Shown: piece after piece, positions 1 to 6,404 of the stretch | Position numbering within the stretch: position 1 is the stretch's first letter | How the letters are laid out: each line of letters opens with the position of its first letter | Source: Geobacillus icigianus | GTDB lineage: Bacteria > Bacillota > Bacilli > Bacillales > Anoxybacillaceae | Assembly: GCF_000750005.1 (NCBI RefSeq) | Contig: NZ_JPYA01000003.1 | Span: 1 to 7,874, forward strand | Length of the DNA: 7,874 bases | Direction of reading: 5' to 3' | The notes under the pieces: model-generated | Seen by the model: only the letters and a program-made list of their open reading frames with translations | What the model was told of the DNA's origin: nothing | Databases searched by the model: none | Position numbers and translations under genes: made by a program

Positions 1-109
1 CATCCACAATATGAACGAGATGCTTGATGACCGGTTTCGAGAAATAAAGCGCCAATCCCAGCGTCATGAAAAACTTGTGGATTCCTTGATGATGTGCTAA
101 TCTATTCAT
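1..109 (-). CDS. Transposase N-terminus, partial (IS-A)
   Basis: The first 36 codons of a DDE transposase are open to the window edge, beginning MNRLAHHQGIHKFF and containing LALYFSKPVIKHLV. The start at 107-109 is preceded by a strong AAGGAGG site (120-126) 10 bases upstream. An earlier ATG in the leader meets a stop after four codons, so it is not used. The N-terminus matches what I recall of a transposase repeated many times in Geobacillus genomes, of the IS4 superfamily (IS701-like). Family placement rests on copy 2, which retains the C-terminal part. Whether this copy is complete beyond the window cannot be seen. Confidence 0.6.
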   Translation of the reverse strand, partial: MNRLAHHQGIHKFFMTLGLALYFSKPVIKHLVHIVD

Positions 110-226
110 GAGACATGAACCTCCTTGTGGGTAGTTTGAGCACATCTATTTTACTCAAGGAGCTGGGTTCATGTCTCCTTTTTTGTTTAGCTGTCAATTT
201 ATGTTAGCAAATTTGCTCATCTACAG
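1..226 (-). mobile_element. IS-A copy 1, 5' end of an IS4/IS701-like element (runs off the window)
   Basis: This is the promoter-proximal end of an insertion sequence whose transposase reads leftward off the window. The outer end, read on the minus strand, is CTGTAGATGAGCA (214-226). The same 13 bases occur in inverted orientation at 331-343, at the far end of copy 2, so they are the terminal inverted repeat. The ~100-base leader between this end and the transposase start is repeated with about 88% identity over its outer 57 bases at 7784-7840 (copy 3). No target duplication can be checked because the other end lies outside the window. Confidence 0.75.
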
Positions 227-330
227 AAATTTAGACACGTTTTTGCACGTTCATTCAGCCAAAGCAAATTTTCTCCCTTTTGTTTACTGAAAAACCGTTT
301 GGTGGCTCGATATGGAGTCTCTAATGGTAA
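227..330. other. 104-bp AT-rich spacer between two IS-A ends
   Basis: This stretch separates the outer end of IS-A copy 1 from the far end of copy 2. I see no gene, promoter or strong hairpin in it. The bases that flank the two IS ends (aaat after copy 1, gtaa before copy 2) do not form an obvious matching target duplication. Confidence 0.5.
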
Positions 331-1179
331 CTGTAGATGAGCATTTTTATTGCAGTAATTTCCATTCTCTGAGAGACAAACAGGGTATCCCTTAGGCAAC
401 ATGGAGTTGTTTTTTGATTGCATCAATGGGAATCTCTTGCTTTGCGGCGTTATCGATGAACTCGACGATGCTGTGCCCTTTCCGAGACTGAAGAAGCTCC
501 CGTCCGGCGGAGAGGTCTTGTGGAGATTCGGCTATACTGTACACGCAAGCCAACAACACGGTGATCCAATACCGTTTCACCGCCCGAACGTGGCGAACAC
601 GGTCCCACCTGACTTCAGCTGGTCTTTGGCCTGCTGGAAAACGCATTCGATCGTCCAGCGCTGGGCATCGTAACGCAAGATGTCTTCGTCACTCAGCTCC
701 CGATCGGTGCTCTAGATGCAATGAAGATGTTCGGGTGTCATCGGTTGATCCGCCTTCCAAGCCAGCCGCACCACTGCATCATCAAGACCGTTGAGCGCAC
801 CTTCATAGCGGTAGACACGATCACGCTCGTTCCCCACCGTGACGAAGCGGGTGTCGTTGGGCTCGATATAGCGGGCGAACTCCTTCGCTTGGACGGCGAT
901 GCCGTTCGGGTAGAGAATCCGGTTCGTCTTGAGCATGGCGATGACATGGAATCCTTGTTTCAGGCAGGCTTCGATGAGCGCTTGGGACGGATACTAGGAA
1001 TCCATGAGCACATTTTGAACGAGAGGCTTGATGACCGGTTTCGAGAAATCAAGCGCCAACCCAATGTCATGAAAAATTGGTGGATTCCTTGATGATGTGC
1101 TCATCGATTCCTAAGACATGAACCTCCTTGTGTGAATGGGTTTGAGCACATCTATTTTACTCAAGGAATCGGGTTCCCG
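331..1179 (-). mobile_element. IS-A copy 2, decayed and internally deleted
   Basis: This is a second copy of the element at the left edge, in the same orientation. Its 3' end is intact as the terminal repeat CTGTAGATGAGCA (331-343). Its 5' side keeps the ribosome site and leader (to about 1178: ttactcaaggaatcgggtt) but lacks the last ~60 bases of the IS end. It stops where the IS-B inverted repeat begins at 1180. The coding region is a pseudogene (separate entry). The right part resembles copy 1 closely over 1020-1178. Confidence 0.7.
392..1112 (-). pseudogene. IS4/IS701-like DDE transposase pseudogene
   Basis: Segments of one transposase are recognisable in order: the N-terminal stretch (1010-1110), then ALIEACLKQGFHVIAM and LKTNRILYPNGIAVQ (to about 880), then RWTIECVFQQAKDQ (about 630-680), then VRHVRAVKRYWITVLL down to the natural stop at 392. 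The E-(6)-K spacing in IECVFQQAK fits the C-terminal YREK signature of IS4-superfamily transposases. The tyrosine position appears to be Asp here. Inactivating changes are clear. The start codon aligned to copy 1 is AGG (1110-1112). The Leu codon after it is TGA. A one-base loss lies near 1060, and the middle of the protein, including the first catalytic Asp regions, is deleted around 1000-1010. In-frame stops occur at 994-996 (Trp to TAG) and 712-714 (Leu to TAG), and there is a frameshift near 605. It cannot make transposase. Confidence 0.8.
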
Positions 1180-1196
1180 AGTTCGACAGCGACTAG

Positions 1197-1245
1197 GCAA
1201 ACAAAATGCCTCTCATCCCTTGATACCAAATGGACGAGAGGCATT
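1197..1245 (-). terminator. Terminator inside IS-B copy I
   Basis: AATGCCTCTC (1205-1214) pairs perfectly with GAGAGGCATT (1236-1245). On the minus strand the hairpin is followed by TTTTGTTTGCC. It lies just past the transposase stop at 1268 and is conserved in copy II (7628-7668), where the stem extends to about 16 bp with one mismatch. It probably ends the transposase transcript and blocks read-through. Confidence 0.65.
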
Positions 1246-1267
1246 GGGGCATACGTTGGGCGTGTAT

Positions 1268-1504
1268 CTAGGTGCAAGGATGGATGCCTAGAATCTTCGG
1301 AGGAGGCTCCAGCCCTAGAGTCGCAAATAATTGAGCCTGTTTGGCTGTCAGTTCGGTTCGTTGATCAAGGTCGCCGTTTTTTGGAGAAAAATGTCCAAGC
1401 ATAAGACGCTCACATTCATCTCTTACGTTCGGCCACGATTCATGATGGAGGTAAGCTACGGTGATTCCATCCTTCTTTTTGCGTGTAACCCGTCGCATGT
1501 ACAT
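1268..1504 (-). pseudogene. Transposase remnant, probably IS1634-like, N- and C-terminus fused
   Basis: The frame is open from upstream of 1504 to the TAG at 1268. The beginning, MYMRRVTRKKKDGITVAYL, has the look of IS1634-type transposase N-termini (xxVxRKxKDGxxxxYL). The end, RTELTAKQAQLFATLGLEP then PPKILGIHPCT, resembles the usual C-terminal tail of that family. A full protein would be several hundred residues, so the central DDE region is missing and only about 79 codons remain. The frame can be extended upstream to an ATG at 1633, but that part has no recognisable content. A matching C-terminus (VQLLVELELRPPPKIVGIHP) is encoded in copy II at the other end of the window, which confirms this as the family C-terminus. 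The IS1634 assignment is from memory of the family shape and is uncertain. Confidence 0.45.
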
Positions 1505-1664
1505 ATCTATGTAATGATATTCAGCTCTTTTAAAAGTTAAAATAGAAAAGTCGTGTGCCTGTGAAATTCGGTGTTTTTTCCTAGGATCTGCATCATGAAA
1601 TCCTTGATATTGCAGCATTTTGGCCGTTTTCATTTGCCTAAAATGGTCTCAAAACTGTCGAACT

Positions 1665-1943
1665 TGGGCGCTAGGTGAAGGAGAACATTGAGGCGTTTGG
1701 CGGCGATCCGGACAACATCACGATTTTCGGTGAATTGGCCGGAGTGCGGAGGCGATCGCCAACGAAATGCATTACGCTTGGCTTTCGTTCGCCCGCACCG
1801 GCGACCCGAATGGCGCGCATTTGCCAGAGAAGTGGCCGGTCTATACGAACGAGCGCAAACCGGCGTTTGTCTTTTCAACTGCGAGCCATGTTGAAGACGA
1901 TCCGTTTGGCCGCGAGCGGGAAGCGTGGATGACGCGCGCATAA
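1665..1943 (+). pseudogene. Est55/PnbA-like type B carboxylesterase remnant
   Basis: Two parts of one esterase are joined. The first (1675-1745) encodes VKENIEAFGGDPDNITIFGE followed by LAG. This is the nucleophile-elbow region of type B carboxylesterases (GESAG), but the catalytic Ser codon is TTG (Leu). The second part is in a different frame, ending at TAA 1941-1943. It encodes EAIANEMHYAWLSFARTGDP, then HLPEKWPVYTNER and ASHVEDDPFGREREAW, which matches the C-terminus I recall for Geobacillus Est55. Some 240 residues between them, including the catalytic Glu and His, are gone. A Trp codon just before the Val (1672-1674) is TAG. The 5' half of the gene is absent and the IS-B end lies directly upstream. 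The gene is certainly non-functional as an esterase. The join lies near 1741-1750, in a CCGGAG context that occurs in codons for both parental segments. Confidence 0.85.
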
Positions 1944-1944
1944 G

Positions 1945-1980
1945 GAAAAAAGGAACGGCCAGCCGCCGTTCCTTTGTTAT
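1945..1980 (-). terminator. Convergent (bidirectional) terminator
   Basis: An 11-bp perfect stem, AAAGGAACGGC (1949-1959) and GCCGTTCCTTT (1965-1975), has a 5-base loop. On the minus strand it is followed by TTTTTTCC, directly after the stop codon of the small gene (1977-1979). On the plus strand it is followed by tttgttatt, directly after the esterase remnant. It probably ends transcription from both sides. Confidence 0.8.
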
Positions 1981-2192
1981 TCGTTTGCTCCCGGTGAAGG
2001 AAGCCCGAACTGTTCCACGAGCGCCGGGTCGCGGTCGATCGCCTCAAGCAGCTTCCGCATGACGTTGACGTCAAACGTAAAGTTCGCCCCGATCGGCGAG
2101 GTGACGAAAATTTTTCCTTCCTTCGCCTCCCGCGCCCGTTTGAATTGGTAGCCGTCAATCGCGATGACGACTCGTTCGTCTGGTCTTGCCAT
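1977..2192 (-). CDS. Small conserved-looking protein of unknown function (71 aa)
   Basis: I do not recognise the family. The product begins MARPDERVVIAIDGYQFKRA, then KEGKIFVTSPIGANFTFDVN, and ends with VMRKLLEAIDRDPALVEQFG and PSPGANE. It is soluble, with no signal peptide or membrane segment. It looks like a short beta-rich N-half (VVIAIDGYQF, KIFVTSP) and an amphipathic helix (MRKLLEAIDRDPALVEQF). The start is chosen at 2190-2192 because GGGAGGG (2199-2205) lies 6 bases upstream. A longer frame to 2255 would start inside the promoter. It has its own promoter, ribosome site and terminator, so it is a complete monocistronic gene read opposite to the secG cluster. Codon use and GC content resemble the core genes, not the IS fragments. 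Confidence 0.75.
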   Translation of the reverse strand: MARPDERVVIAIDGYQFKRAREAKEGKIFVTSPIGANFTFDVNVMRKLLEAIDRDPALVEQFGLPSPGANE

Positions 2193-2225
2193 TGGAGTCC
2201 CTCCCGTCGTTGCCGATTTGTTTTC

Positions 2226-2255
2226 ATTGTAACGTATTTCGGCTGCGGACGACAA
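2226..2255 (-). promoter_or_regulatory. Sigma-A-like promoter of the 71-aa gene
   Basis: On the minus strand, TTGTCG (2250-2255) and TACAAT (2226-2231) are separated by 18 bases. Transcription would begin near 2219 and leave a leader of about 27 bases before the start at 2192, with the ribosome site inside it. Confidence 0.55.
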
Positions 2256-2356
2256 TGATCATACCGCGCCCAAGGCATGGAGGGTCAAGCGGATGGAGGA
2301 TCTATGCAAAGGGAGAGGCGGGGAGTTTTTTGCCGCCCGTCCTTCGGTTCGGCTGT
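2256..2356. other. Intergenic stretch with no recognised gene
   Basis: About 100 bases lie between the small gene's promoter and the tandem repeats. A short GGCGG...CCGCC pairing is present near 2317-2337 without a T-run after it. I see no ribosome site linked to a convincing reading frame. Confidence 0.4.
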
Positions 2357-2492
2357 CTAGTAGGCTGGTGAAAAAACGCTGATTCGCTTCATCAATGGAA
2401 GAGCGCATGAGAAGTAGGATCGATGGAAGCAAGGTTTTTCTAATTGAGAAATGACATGGTAAACACGTATCCGCGATGAAGTCACCAGCTTC
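2357..2492. repeat. Structured repeat unit 1
   Basis: The closing helix is AGGCTGGTGA (2362-2371) with TCACCAGCTT (2482-2491), 10 bp with one G.T pair. The 5' inner hairpin is CGCTTC (2385-2390) with GAAGAGCG (2398-2405). The 3' inner hairpin is TTTTC (2436-2440) with GAGAA (2446-2450). Confidence 0.6.
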
Positions 2493-2624
2493 CTAGATGG
2501 CAGGTGAAAAACGGCTGCCCCGAGCAAATCAGCGGCATTTCGCTAAAAAAAGGCTGATTTCGCAAGGCTTCTCTAACTGAGAAACATATGGAATAGCCGT
2601 ATTTTGTACGAAATCACCACCCTT
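2493..2624. repeat. Structured repeat unit 2
   Basis: The closing helix is GGTGA (2503-2507) with TCACC (2614-2618), then ACGGCT (2511-2516) with AGCCGT (2595-2600). The 5' inner hairpin is AAATCAGC (2526-2533) with GCTGATTT (2553-2560), a perfect 8 bp. The 3' inner hairpin is TTCTC (2569-2573) with GAGAA (2579-2583). Compared with unit 1, a C-to-T change in this stem turns C-G into U.G and so keeps pairing. Confidence 0.6.
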
Positions 2625-2764
2625 CTAGATGGCTGATGAAAAGCGGTCGTTTCTCTTGAGCAATGGGGAAACGTTTGAAAGGCGCTCCTGACGTGACAAG
2701 GCTTATCTGTTTAAGAAGCGGGCTTGATAAGAGAAGAGGCTTGCCCCCTTACATCCGCAGCCTT
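2625..2764. repeat. Structured repeat unit 3
   Basis: The closing helix is GGCTG (2631-2635) with CAGCC (2758-2762). The 5' inner hairpin is CGTTTC (2648-2653) with GAAACG (2668-2673). The 3' inner hairpin is CTTATC (2702-2707) with GATAAG (2726-2731). The sequence of each stem differs from units 1 and 2, but the order of the stems is kept. Confidence 0.55.
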
Positions 2765-2773
2765 CTAGGCTGA

Positions 2774-2836
2774 TCAAGTCAGATGCATTGCGATTTTTGC
2801 CACGCATTCGTCAATGATTTCATCGATTTTCTCCAT
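2774..2836 (-). CDS. Possible 20-codon ORF (doubtful)
   Basis: The minus-strand frame reads [20 protein letters not shown] and stops at 2774-2776. AAGGGAG lies about 8 bases before the ATG, so initiation is plausible. The peptide is acidic and helical and I recognise no family. The stop lies just beside the boundary of the tandem repeat array, so it may be the surviving start of a longer gene cut by the repeats. Chance occurrence is a real alternative. Confidence 0.25.
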   Translation of the reverse strand: MEKIDEIIDECVAKIAMHLT

Positions 2837-2913
2837 TTGAGCGTCTCCCTTATTGTGTTTTTTGTAAAAAAAGCGAATCTATGCCTTTCGACGTGTGGAG
2901 ACAGGTGAGGCAG

Positions 2914-2942
2914 TTGCCGCCAACAGCGATGTATGGTATAGT
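2914..2942 (+). promoter_or_regulatory. secG promoter, extended -10
   Basis: TTGCCG (2914-2919) and TATAGT (2937-2942) have the ideal 17-base spacer, and TGG directly before the -10 gives an extended -10 motif. The start of transcription would be near 2949, about 31 bases before secG. This promoter probably drives secG-est-rnr. Confidence 0.7.
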
Positions 2943-2979
2943 AAAACTATTGCAACGTAGGTCGTTGGAGGTGTCAGGC

Positions 2980-3210
2980 ATGCATGCCTTGCTTGTGACG
3001 CTGCTTGTCATTGTGTCGGTTGCGCTGATCGTTGTCGTGCTGCTGCAATCGGGCCGCAGCGCTGGGCTGTCGGGAGCGATCACCGGCGGTGCCGAGCAAT
3101 TGTTCGGGAAGCAAAAAGCGCGCGGACTCGATGCGTTGTTTCAGCGCGTGACGATCGTATTGGCCGTGTTGTTTTTTGTGCTGTCGTTTGTCATTGCCTA
3201 TCTTGAATGA
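2980..3210 (+). CDS. secG: Preprotein translocase subunit SecG
   Basis: SecG is the small non-essential subunit of the SecYEG channel. It sits in the cytoplasmic membrane and assists SecA-driven export. The 76-residue product has the normal length for Bacillus SecG. Two membrane segments are evident, residues about 2-22 ([19 protein letters not shown]) and about 56-74 ([19 protein letters not shown]). They are joined by the conserved loop [20 protein letters not shown] then [11 protein letters not shown]. The start at 2980 is chosen because GGAGGTG (2967-2973) lies 6 bases before it. An in-frame ATG at 2881 would place translation start upstream of the promoter and adds a non-family extension. 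The gene is first in the unit with est and rnr, an order shared with Bacillus subtilis. Confidence 0.95.
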   Translation: MHALLVTLLVIVSVALIVVVLLQSGRSAGLSGAITGGAEQLFGKQKARGLDALFQRVTIVLAVLFFVLSFVIAYLE

Positions 3211-3288
3211 GCATAAGCGAAAAGCGGGGGCGGTCCTGACACGAAAACGGGCTGCCTTTTCTATTTCATCCAGAGAGGAAGGAGAACG

Positions 3289-4032
3289 ATGATGAAACTA
3301 GTTCCACCCAAACCGTTTTTCTTTGAGGCTGGGGAGCGCGCTGTGTTGCTTTTGCATGGGTTCACCGGCAACTCCGCTGACGTTCGGATGCTTGGGCGAT
3401 TCTTGGAGTCGAAAGGCTACACGTGCCACGCGCCGATTTACAAAGGGCACGGCGTGCCGCCGGAAGAGCTTGTCCATACCGGTCCGGATGATTGGTGGCA
3501 AGACGTCATGAACGGCTATCAGTTTTTGAAAAACAAAGGCTATGAAAAAATCGCCGTCGCCGGATTGTCGCTTGGAGGCGTATTTTCGTTAAAATTAGGT
3601 TACACTGTACCTATAGAAGGCATTGTGACGATGTGCGCGCCGATGTACATCAAAAGCGAAGAAACGATGTATGAAGGTGTGCTCGAGTATGCGCGCGAGT
3701 ATAAAAAGCGCGAAGGAAAATCGCCCGAACAAATTGAAGCGGAAATGGAGCGTTTCAAGGAAACGCCGATGAGCACATTGAAAGCGTTGCAGGCATTGAT
3801 TGCCGAGGTGCGCGACCATTTGGACTTGGTTTACGCGCCGACGTTTGTCGTTCAGGCGCGCCATGATGAAATGATCAACCCGGACAGCGCCAATATTATT
3901 TATAACGAAATCGGAGCGCCAATCAAGCAAATCAAATGGTATGAGCAATCCGGCCATGTTATCACGTTGGATCAGGAAAAAGAACAGCTGCATGACGATA
4001 TTTATGCCTTTTTGGAGTCGTTAGCTTGGTAG
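3289..4032 (+). CDS. est: Carboxylesterase Est30-type (alpha/beta hydrolase)
   Basis: A 247-residue cytosolic serine esterase that hydrolyses short- to medium-chain carboxylic esters and monoacylglycerols. It matches Geobacillus stearothermophilus Est30 (B. subtilis YvaK orthologue) almost throughout. The catalytic triad fits the known numbering: Ser94 in GLSLGG (92-97), Asp193 in ARHDEMINP, His223 in QSGHVI. The oxyanion-hole motif LLLHGFTG lies at 20-27. The cap region is at about 120-170 ([20 protein letters not shown]). There is no signal peptide. Two consecutive ATG codons occur. AAGGAG (3279-3284) is 4 bases before the first and 7 before the second, so translation may begin at 3292, although Est30 is described as starting MMK. 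The gene is 78 bases after secG and 23 before rnr, hence probably cotranscribed. Its intact state contrasts with the esterase pseudogene upstream. Confidence 0.95.
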   Translation: MMKLVPPKPFFFEAGERAVLLLHGFTGNSADVRMLGRFLESKGYTCHAPIYKGHGVPPEELVHTGPDDWWQDVMNGYQFLKNKGYEKIAVAGLSLGGVFSLKLGYTVPIEGIVTMCAPMYIKSEETMYEGVLEYAREYKKREGKSPEQIEAEMERFKETPMSTLKALQALIAEVRDHLDLVYAPTFVVQARHDEMINPDSANIIYNEIGAPIKQIKWYEQSGHVITLDQEKEQLHDDIYAFLESLAW

Positions 4033-4055
4033 CGTTGGAAAGGAGGGAAAGGCCG

Positions 4056-6323
4056 ATGGATCAGGCGTTGGCTGAACGAATTTTGGCGTTTATGCGCGAT
4101 GAAGCGTACAAGCCGCTCACTGTTGAGGAGCTTGAAGAAGCCTTTGGCATCGGGGATGCGGATGGATTTAAGGAACTGGTTAAAACGCTTGTCGCCATGG
4201 AAGAGGAAGGCCTTGTCGTCCGGACGCGCAGCAACCGCTACGGCGTGCCTGAGCGGATGAATCTCGTGCGCGGCAAAGTGACGGGCCATCCGAAGGGGTT
4301 TGCCTTCGTCACCCCGGAAGAGCCGGGAATGGATGATATTTTCATCCCGCCGTCCGAATTGAAAAACGCCATGCATGGCGACACGGTGCTTGTTCGCGTT
4401 CAGGCCGACTCATCCGGAGCGCGCCGCGAAGGGACGATCGTCCGCATTTTGGAGCGCGGGGTGAAAGAAGTCGTCGGTACATACACGGAAAGCAAATATT
4501 TCGGCTTTGTCATCCCCGATGACAAACGGATCGTCAATGACATTTTCATCCCGAAAAACGCGGCGAACGGAGCGGTCGAAGGGCATAAAGTCGTCGTCCG
4601 CCTCACCTCGTATCCGGAAGGGCGGATGAGCGCCGAAGGGGAAGTCGTCCAAATTCTCGGCCATAAAAACGACCCGGGCGTCGATATTTTATCGGTCATC
4701 TATAAGCACGGTTTGCCGCTGCAGTTTCCAGATGACGTCATCGAGCACGCCAACCGTGTTCCAGACGTCATTACGGAAAAAGATTTGGAGGGGCGCCGTG
4801 ACTTGCGCGGTGAGATGATCGTGACGATCGACGGGGAAGACGCGAAAGACTTGGACGATGCGGTGACGGTGACAAAACTTGAGAATGGCAACTACAAACT
4901 TGGCGTCCATATCGCCGATGTCAGCTACTATGTTGAGGAAGGGTCGCCGATCGACCGCGAAGCGTATGAGCGCGGCACGAGCGTTTATTTGGTCGACCGC
5001 GTCATCCCGATGATTCCGCACCGGCTGTCGAACGGCATTTGCTCGCTCAACCCGAAAGTCGACCGGTTGACGCTGTCGTGTGAAATGGAAATCACCCCGC
5101 AAGGCGAAGTCGTCCGCCATGACATTTTCCAAAGCGTCATCCGCACCGTCGAGCGGATGACGTATTCCGATGTCAATAAAATTTTGGTCGATAAAGACGA
5201 GGCGTTGCGGGAAACATACGCGCCGCTCGTGCCGATGTTTGAGCTGATGGCCGAGCTCGCTGATATTTTGCGCACCAAGCGGATGAAGCGCGGGGCGATC
5301 GATTTCGATTTTAAAGAAGCGAAAGTGCTTGTTGATGAAAACGGCAAACCGTACGATGTCGTCTTGCGCGAGCGGTCGGTCGCCGAGCGGCTCATCGAAG
5401 AGTTTATGTTGGCGGCAAACGAAACGGTCGCCGAGCATTTCCATTGGCTGAACGTGCCGTTTATGTACCGCGTTCACGAAGACCCAAAACCGGAAAAACT
5501 GCAGCGCTTTTTGGAGTTCATCACGAACTTCGGCTATGTCGTGAAAGGAACGGGCAACCACATCCATCCGCGCGCCCTCCAGCAAATTCTCGAAGCGGTG
5601 CGCGGCGAACCGGAAGAGATGGTCATTTCGACCGTCATGCTTCGGTCGATGAAGCAGGCCCGCTATGACGCCGAAAGCCTCGGCCATTATGGGCTGTCAA
5701 CCGAGTTTTACACCCATTTTACGTCGCCGATCCGCCGCTATCCGGATTTGATCGTTCACCGGCTGATCCGGACGTATCTCATCAACGGCCAGATGGATGC
5801 TGACACCCAGCAAAAATGGGCGGAAAAGCTGCCGGACATTGCCGAACACGCGTCCAACATGGAGCGGCGCGCCGTCGAGGCTGAGCGGGAAACCGATGAT
5901 TTGAAGAAAACGGAGTTTATGGAAGACAAAATCGGGATGGAATTTGACGGCATCATCAGCTCGGTGACGAACTTCGGCCTGTTTGTCGAGCTCCCGAACA
6001 CGATCGAAGGATTGGTGCACGTCAGTTATTTAACGGACGATTATTACCGCTACGACGAGCGCAGCTATGCGATGATCGGCGAGCGGACCGGGAAAATGTA
6101 CCGCATCGGCGATGAAATCACCGTCCGCGTCATCAACGTCAACAAAGACGAGCGGATCGTCGACTTTGAAGTCGTCGGCATGAAAGGACGCCGCCCGTCG
6201 AAAGCGAAAGCCGCTCCGGTCGTCATCGAAGGGAAAAAACAAAAGAAAAAGGCGGAGCCGAAAGCGCAAAGCGGCCCAAACCGCAGCGCGAAAGCGAAAA
6301 AGAAGAAAAAGAAAAAACGGTGA
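4056..6323 (+). CDS. rnr: Ribonuclease R
   Basis: A processive 3'-5' exoribonuclease of the RNase II/R family that degrades structured RNA and clears non-stop mRNA in trans-translation. The 755-residue protein has, in order, an N-terminal winged helix (about 10-65), two cold-shock domains (about 70-130, with [14 protein letters not shown], and about 140-215), the RNB catalytic domain (about 250-580), an S1 domain (about 627-708, [16 protein letters not shown]) and a lysine-rich tail. The active-site aspartates are intact in [13 protein letters not shown] at Asp259, 265, 267 and 268, with the spacing of the E. coli enzymes. The RNB signature [16 protein letters not shown] is at about 554-569. 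The start at 4056 is chosen because AAGGAGGG (4040-4047) lies 8 bases upstream. The frame opens at TTG 4026, which overlaps est and lacks a ribosome site. It is the last gene of the secG-est-rnr unit, directly followed by a terminator. Confidence 0.97.
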   Translation: MDQALAERILAFMRDEAYKPLTVEELEEAFGIGDADGFKELVKTLVAMEEEGLVVRTRSNRYGVPERMNLVRGKVTGHPKGFAFVTPEEPGMDDIFIPPSELKNAMHGDTVLVRVQADSSGARREGTIVRILERGVKEVVGTYTESKYFGFVIPDDKRIVNDIFIPKNAANGAVEGHKVVVRLTSYPEGRMSAEGEVVQILGHKNDPGVDILSVIYKHGLPLQFPDDVIEHANRVPDVITEKDLEGRRDLRGEMIVTIDGEDAKDLDDAVTVTKLENGNYKLGVHIADVSYYVEEGSPIDREAYERGTSVYLVDRVIPMIPHRLSNGICSLNPKVDRLTLSCEMEITPQGEVVRHDIFQSVIRTVERMTYSDVNKILVDKDEALRETYAPLVPMFELMAELADILRTKRMKRGAIDFDFKEAKVLVDENGKPYDVVLRERSVAERLIEEFMLAANETVAEHFHWLNVPFMYRVHEDPKPEKLQRFLEFITNFGYVVKGTGNHIHPRALQQILEAVRGEPEEMVISTVMLRSMKQARYDAESLGHYGLSTEFYTHFTSPIRRYPDLIVHRLIRTYLINGQMDADTQQKWAEKLPDIAEHASNMERRAVEAERETDDLKKTEFMEDKIGMEFDGIISSVTNFGLFVELPNTIEGLVHVSYLTDDYYRYDERSYAMIGERTGKMYRIGDEITVRVINVNKDERIVDFEVVGMKGRRPSKAKAAPVVIEGKKQKKKAEPKAQSGPNRSAKAKKKKKKKR

Positions 6324-6366
6324 GGAAAAGCCGAACAGGCGGCTTTTCCTTCTTTTTCGTTTTTGA
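6324..6366 (+). terminator. rnr terminator
   Basis: A perfect 10-bp stem, GGAAAAGCCG (6324-6333) and CGGCTTTTCC (6340-6349), has loop AACAGG and is followed by ttctttttcgtttttg. It starts at the base after the rnr stop codon, so rnr transcription probably ends here and smpB needs read-through or its own promoter. Confidence 0.9.
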
Positions 6367-6404
6367 TAAAATAAGAAACGCTACGATGAGGAGGGAGAAA
6401 ACGG

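Larger units (their letters stand above)
1180..1664 (-). mobile_element. IS-B copy I, 485-bp internally deleted IS (MITE-like)
   Basis: The element is bounded by perfect 10-bp inverted repeats, AGTTCGACAG at 1180-1189 and CTGTCGAACT at 1655-1664. Inside, on the minus strand, lie the start and the end of a transposase frame joined together (1268-1504), followed by a terminator hairpin near the left end. The left ~165 bases are repeated at 7603-7768. The right end directly abuts esterase pseudogene sequence. The left end abuts truncated IS-A copy 2. No convincing target duplication flanks it, which suggests later rearrangement. Confidence 0.65.
2357..2768. repeat. Three tandem degenerate ~136-bp units with conserved hairpin layout
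   Basis: Units start at 2357, 2493 and 2625, each with CTAG followed by a form of (a/t)(g/a)(t/g)GGCTGGTGAAAA, and a fourth start (ctaggctgatcaa) occurs at 2765. Lengths are 136, 132 and 140 bases. A second shared block, GCAAGGYTTYTCTAAYTGAGAAA, lies in the 3' half of units 1 and 2, and CAAGGCTTATCTG in unit 3. Each unit can fold as a closing helix plus two inner hairpins. There is no open frame. The block ends about 210 bases before secG and does not overlap its promoter. The function is unknown. It could be a family of structured repeats, a MITE-like array or a transcribed RNA. Confidence 0.7.

Noticed and set aside
2290..2380. Short plus-strand frame beginning MEDLCKGRGGEF
   Set aside because: It has no clear ribosome site, runs into the first structured repeat unit and shows no recognisable content.
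2357..2768. CRISPR array
   Set aside because: The units are ~136 bp, diverged over their whole length and have no short identical repeats with unique spacers. No cas genes are present.
2881..2979. N-terminal extension of SecG by 33 residues (ATG at 2881)
   Set aside because: It lies across the promoter, has no ribosome site and has no counterpart in the family. The ATG at 2980 has a well-placed GGAGGTG and gives the normal 76 residues.
3211..3288. Terminator between secG and est
   Set aside because: AAAAG...CTTTT near 3220-3262 can pair only with a bulge and a ~25-base loop. This is too weak to call, and est and rnr fit better as cotranscribed with secG.
4026..4055. RNase R start at TTG 4026
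   Set aside because: It overlaps the end of est and lacks a ribosome site. ATG 4056 follows AAGGAGGG at the right distance.
4689..5687. 332-codon minus-strand open frame inside rnr
   Set aside because: It is a shadow of the rnr reading frame in GC-rich DNA, with low-complexity Arg/His/Phe content and no ribosome site. The plus strand holds the fully conserved RNase R domains.
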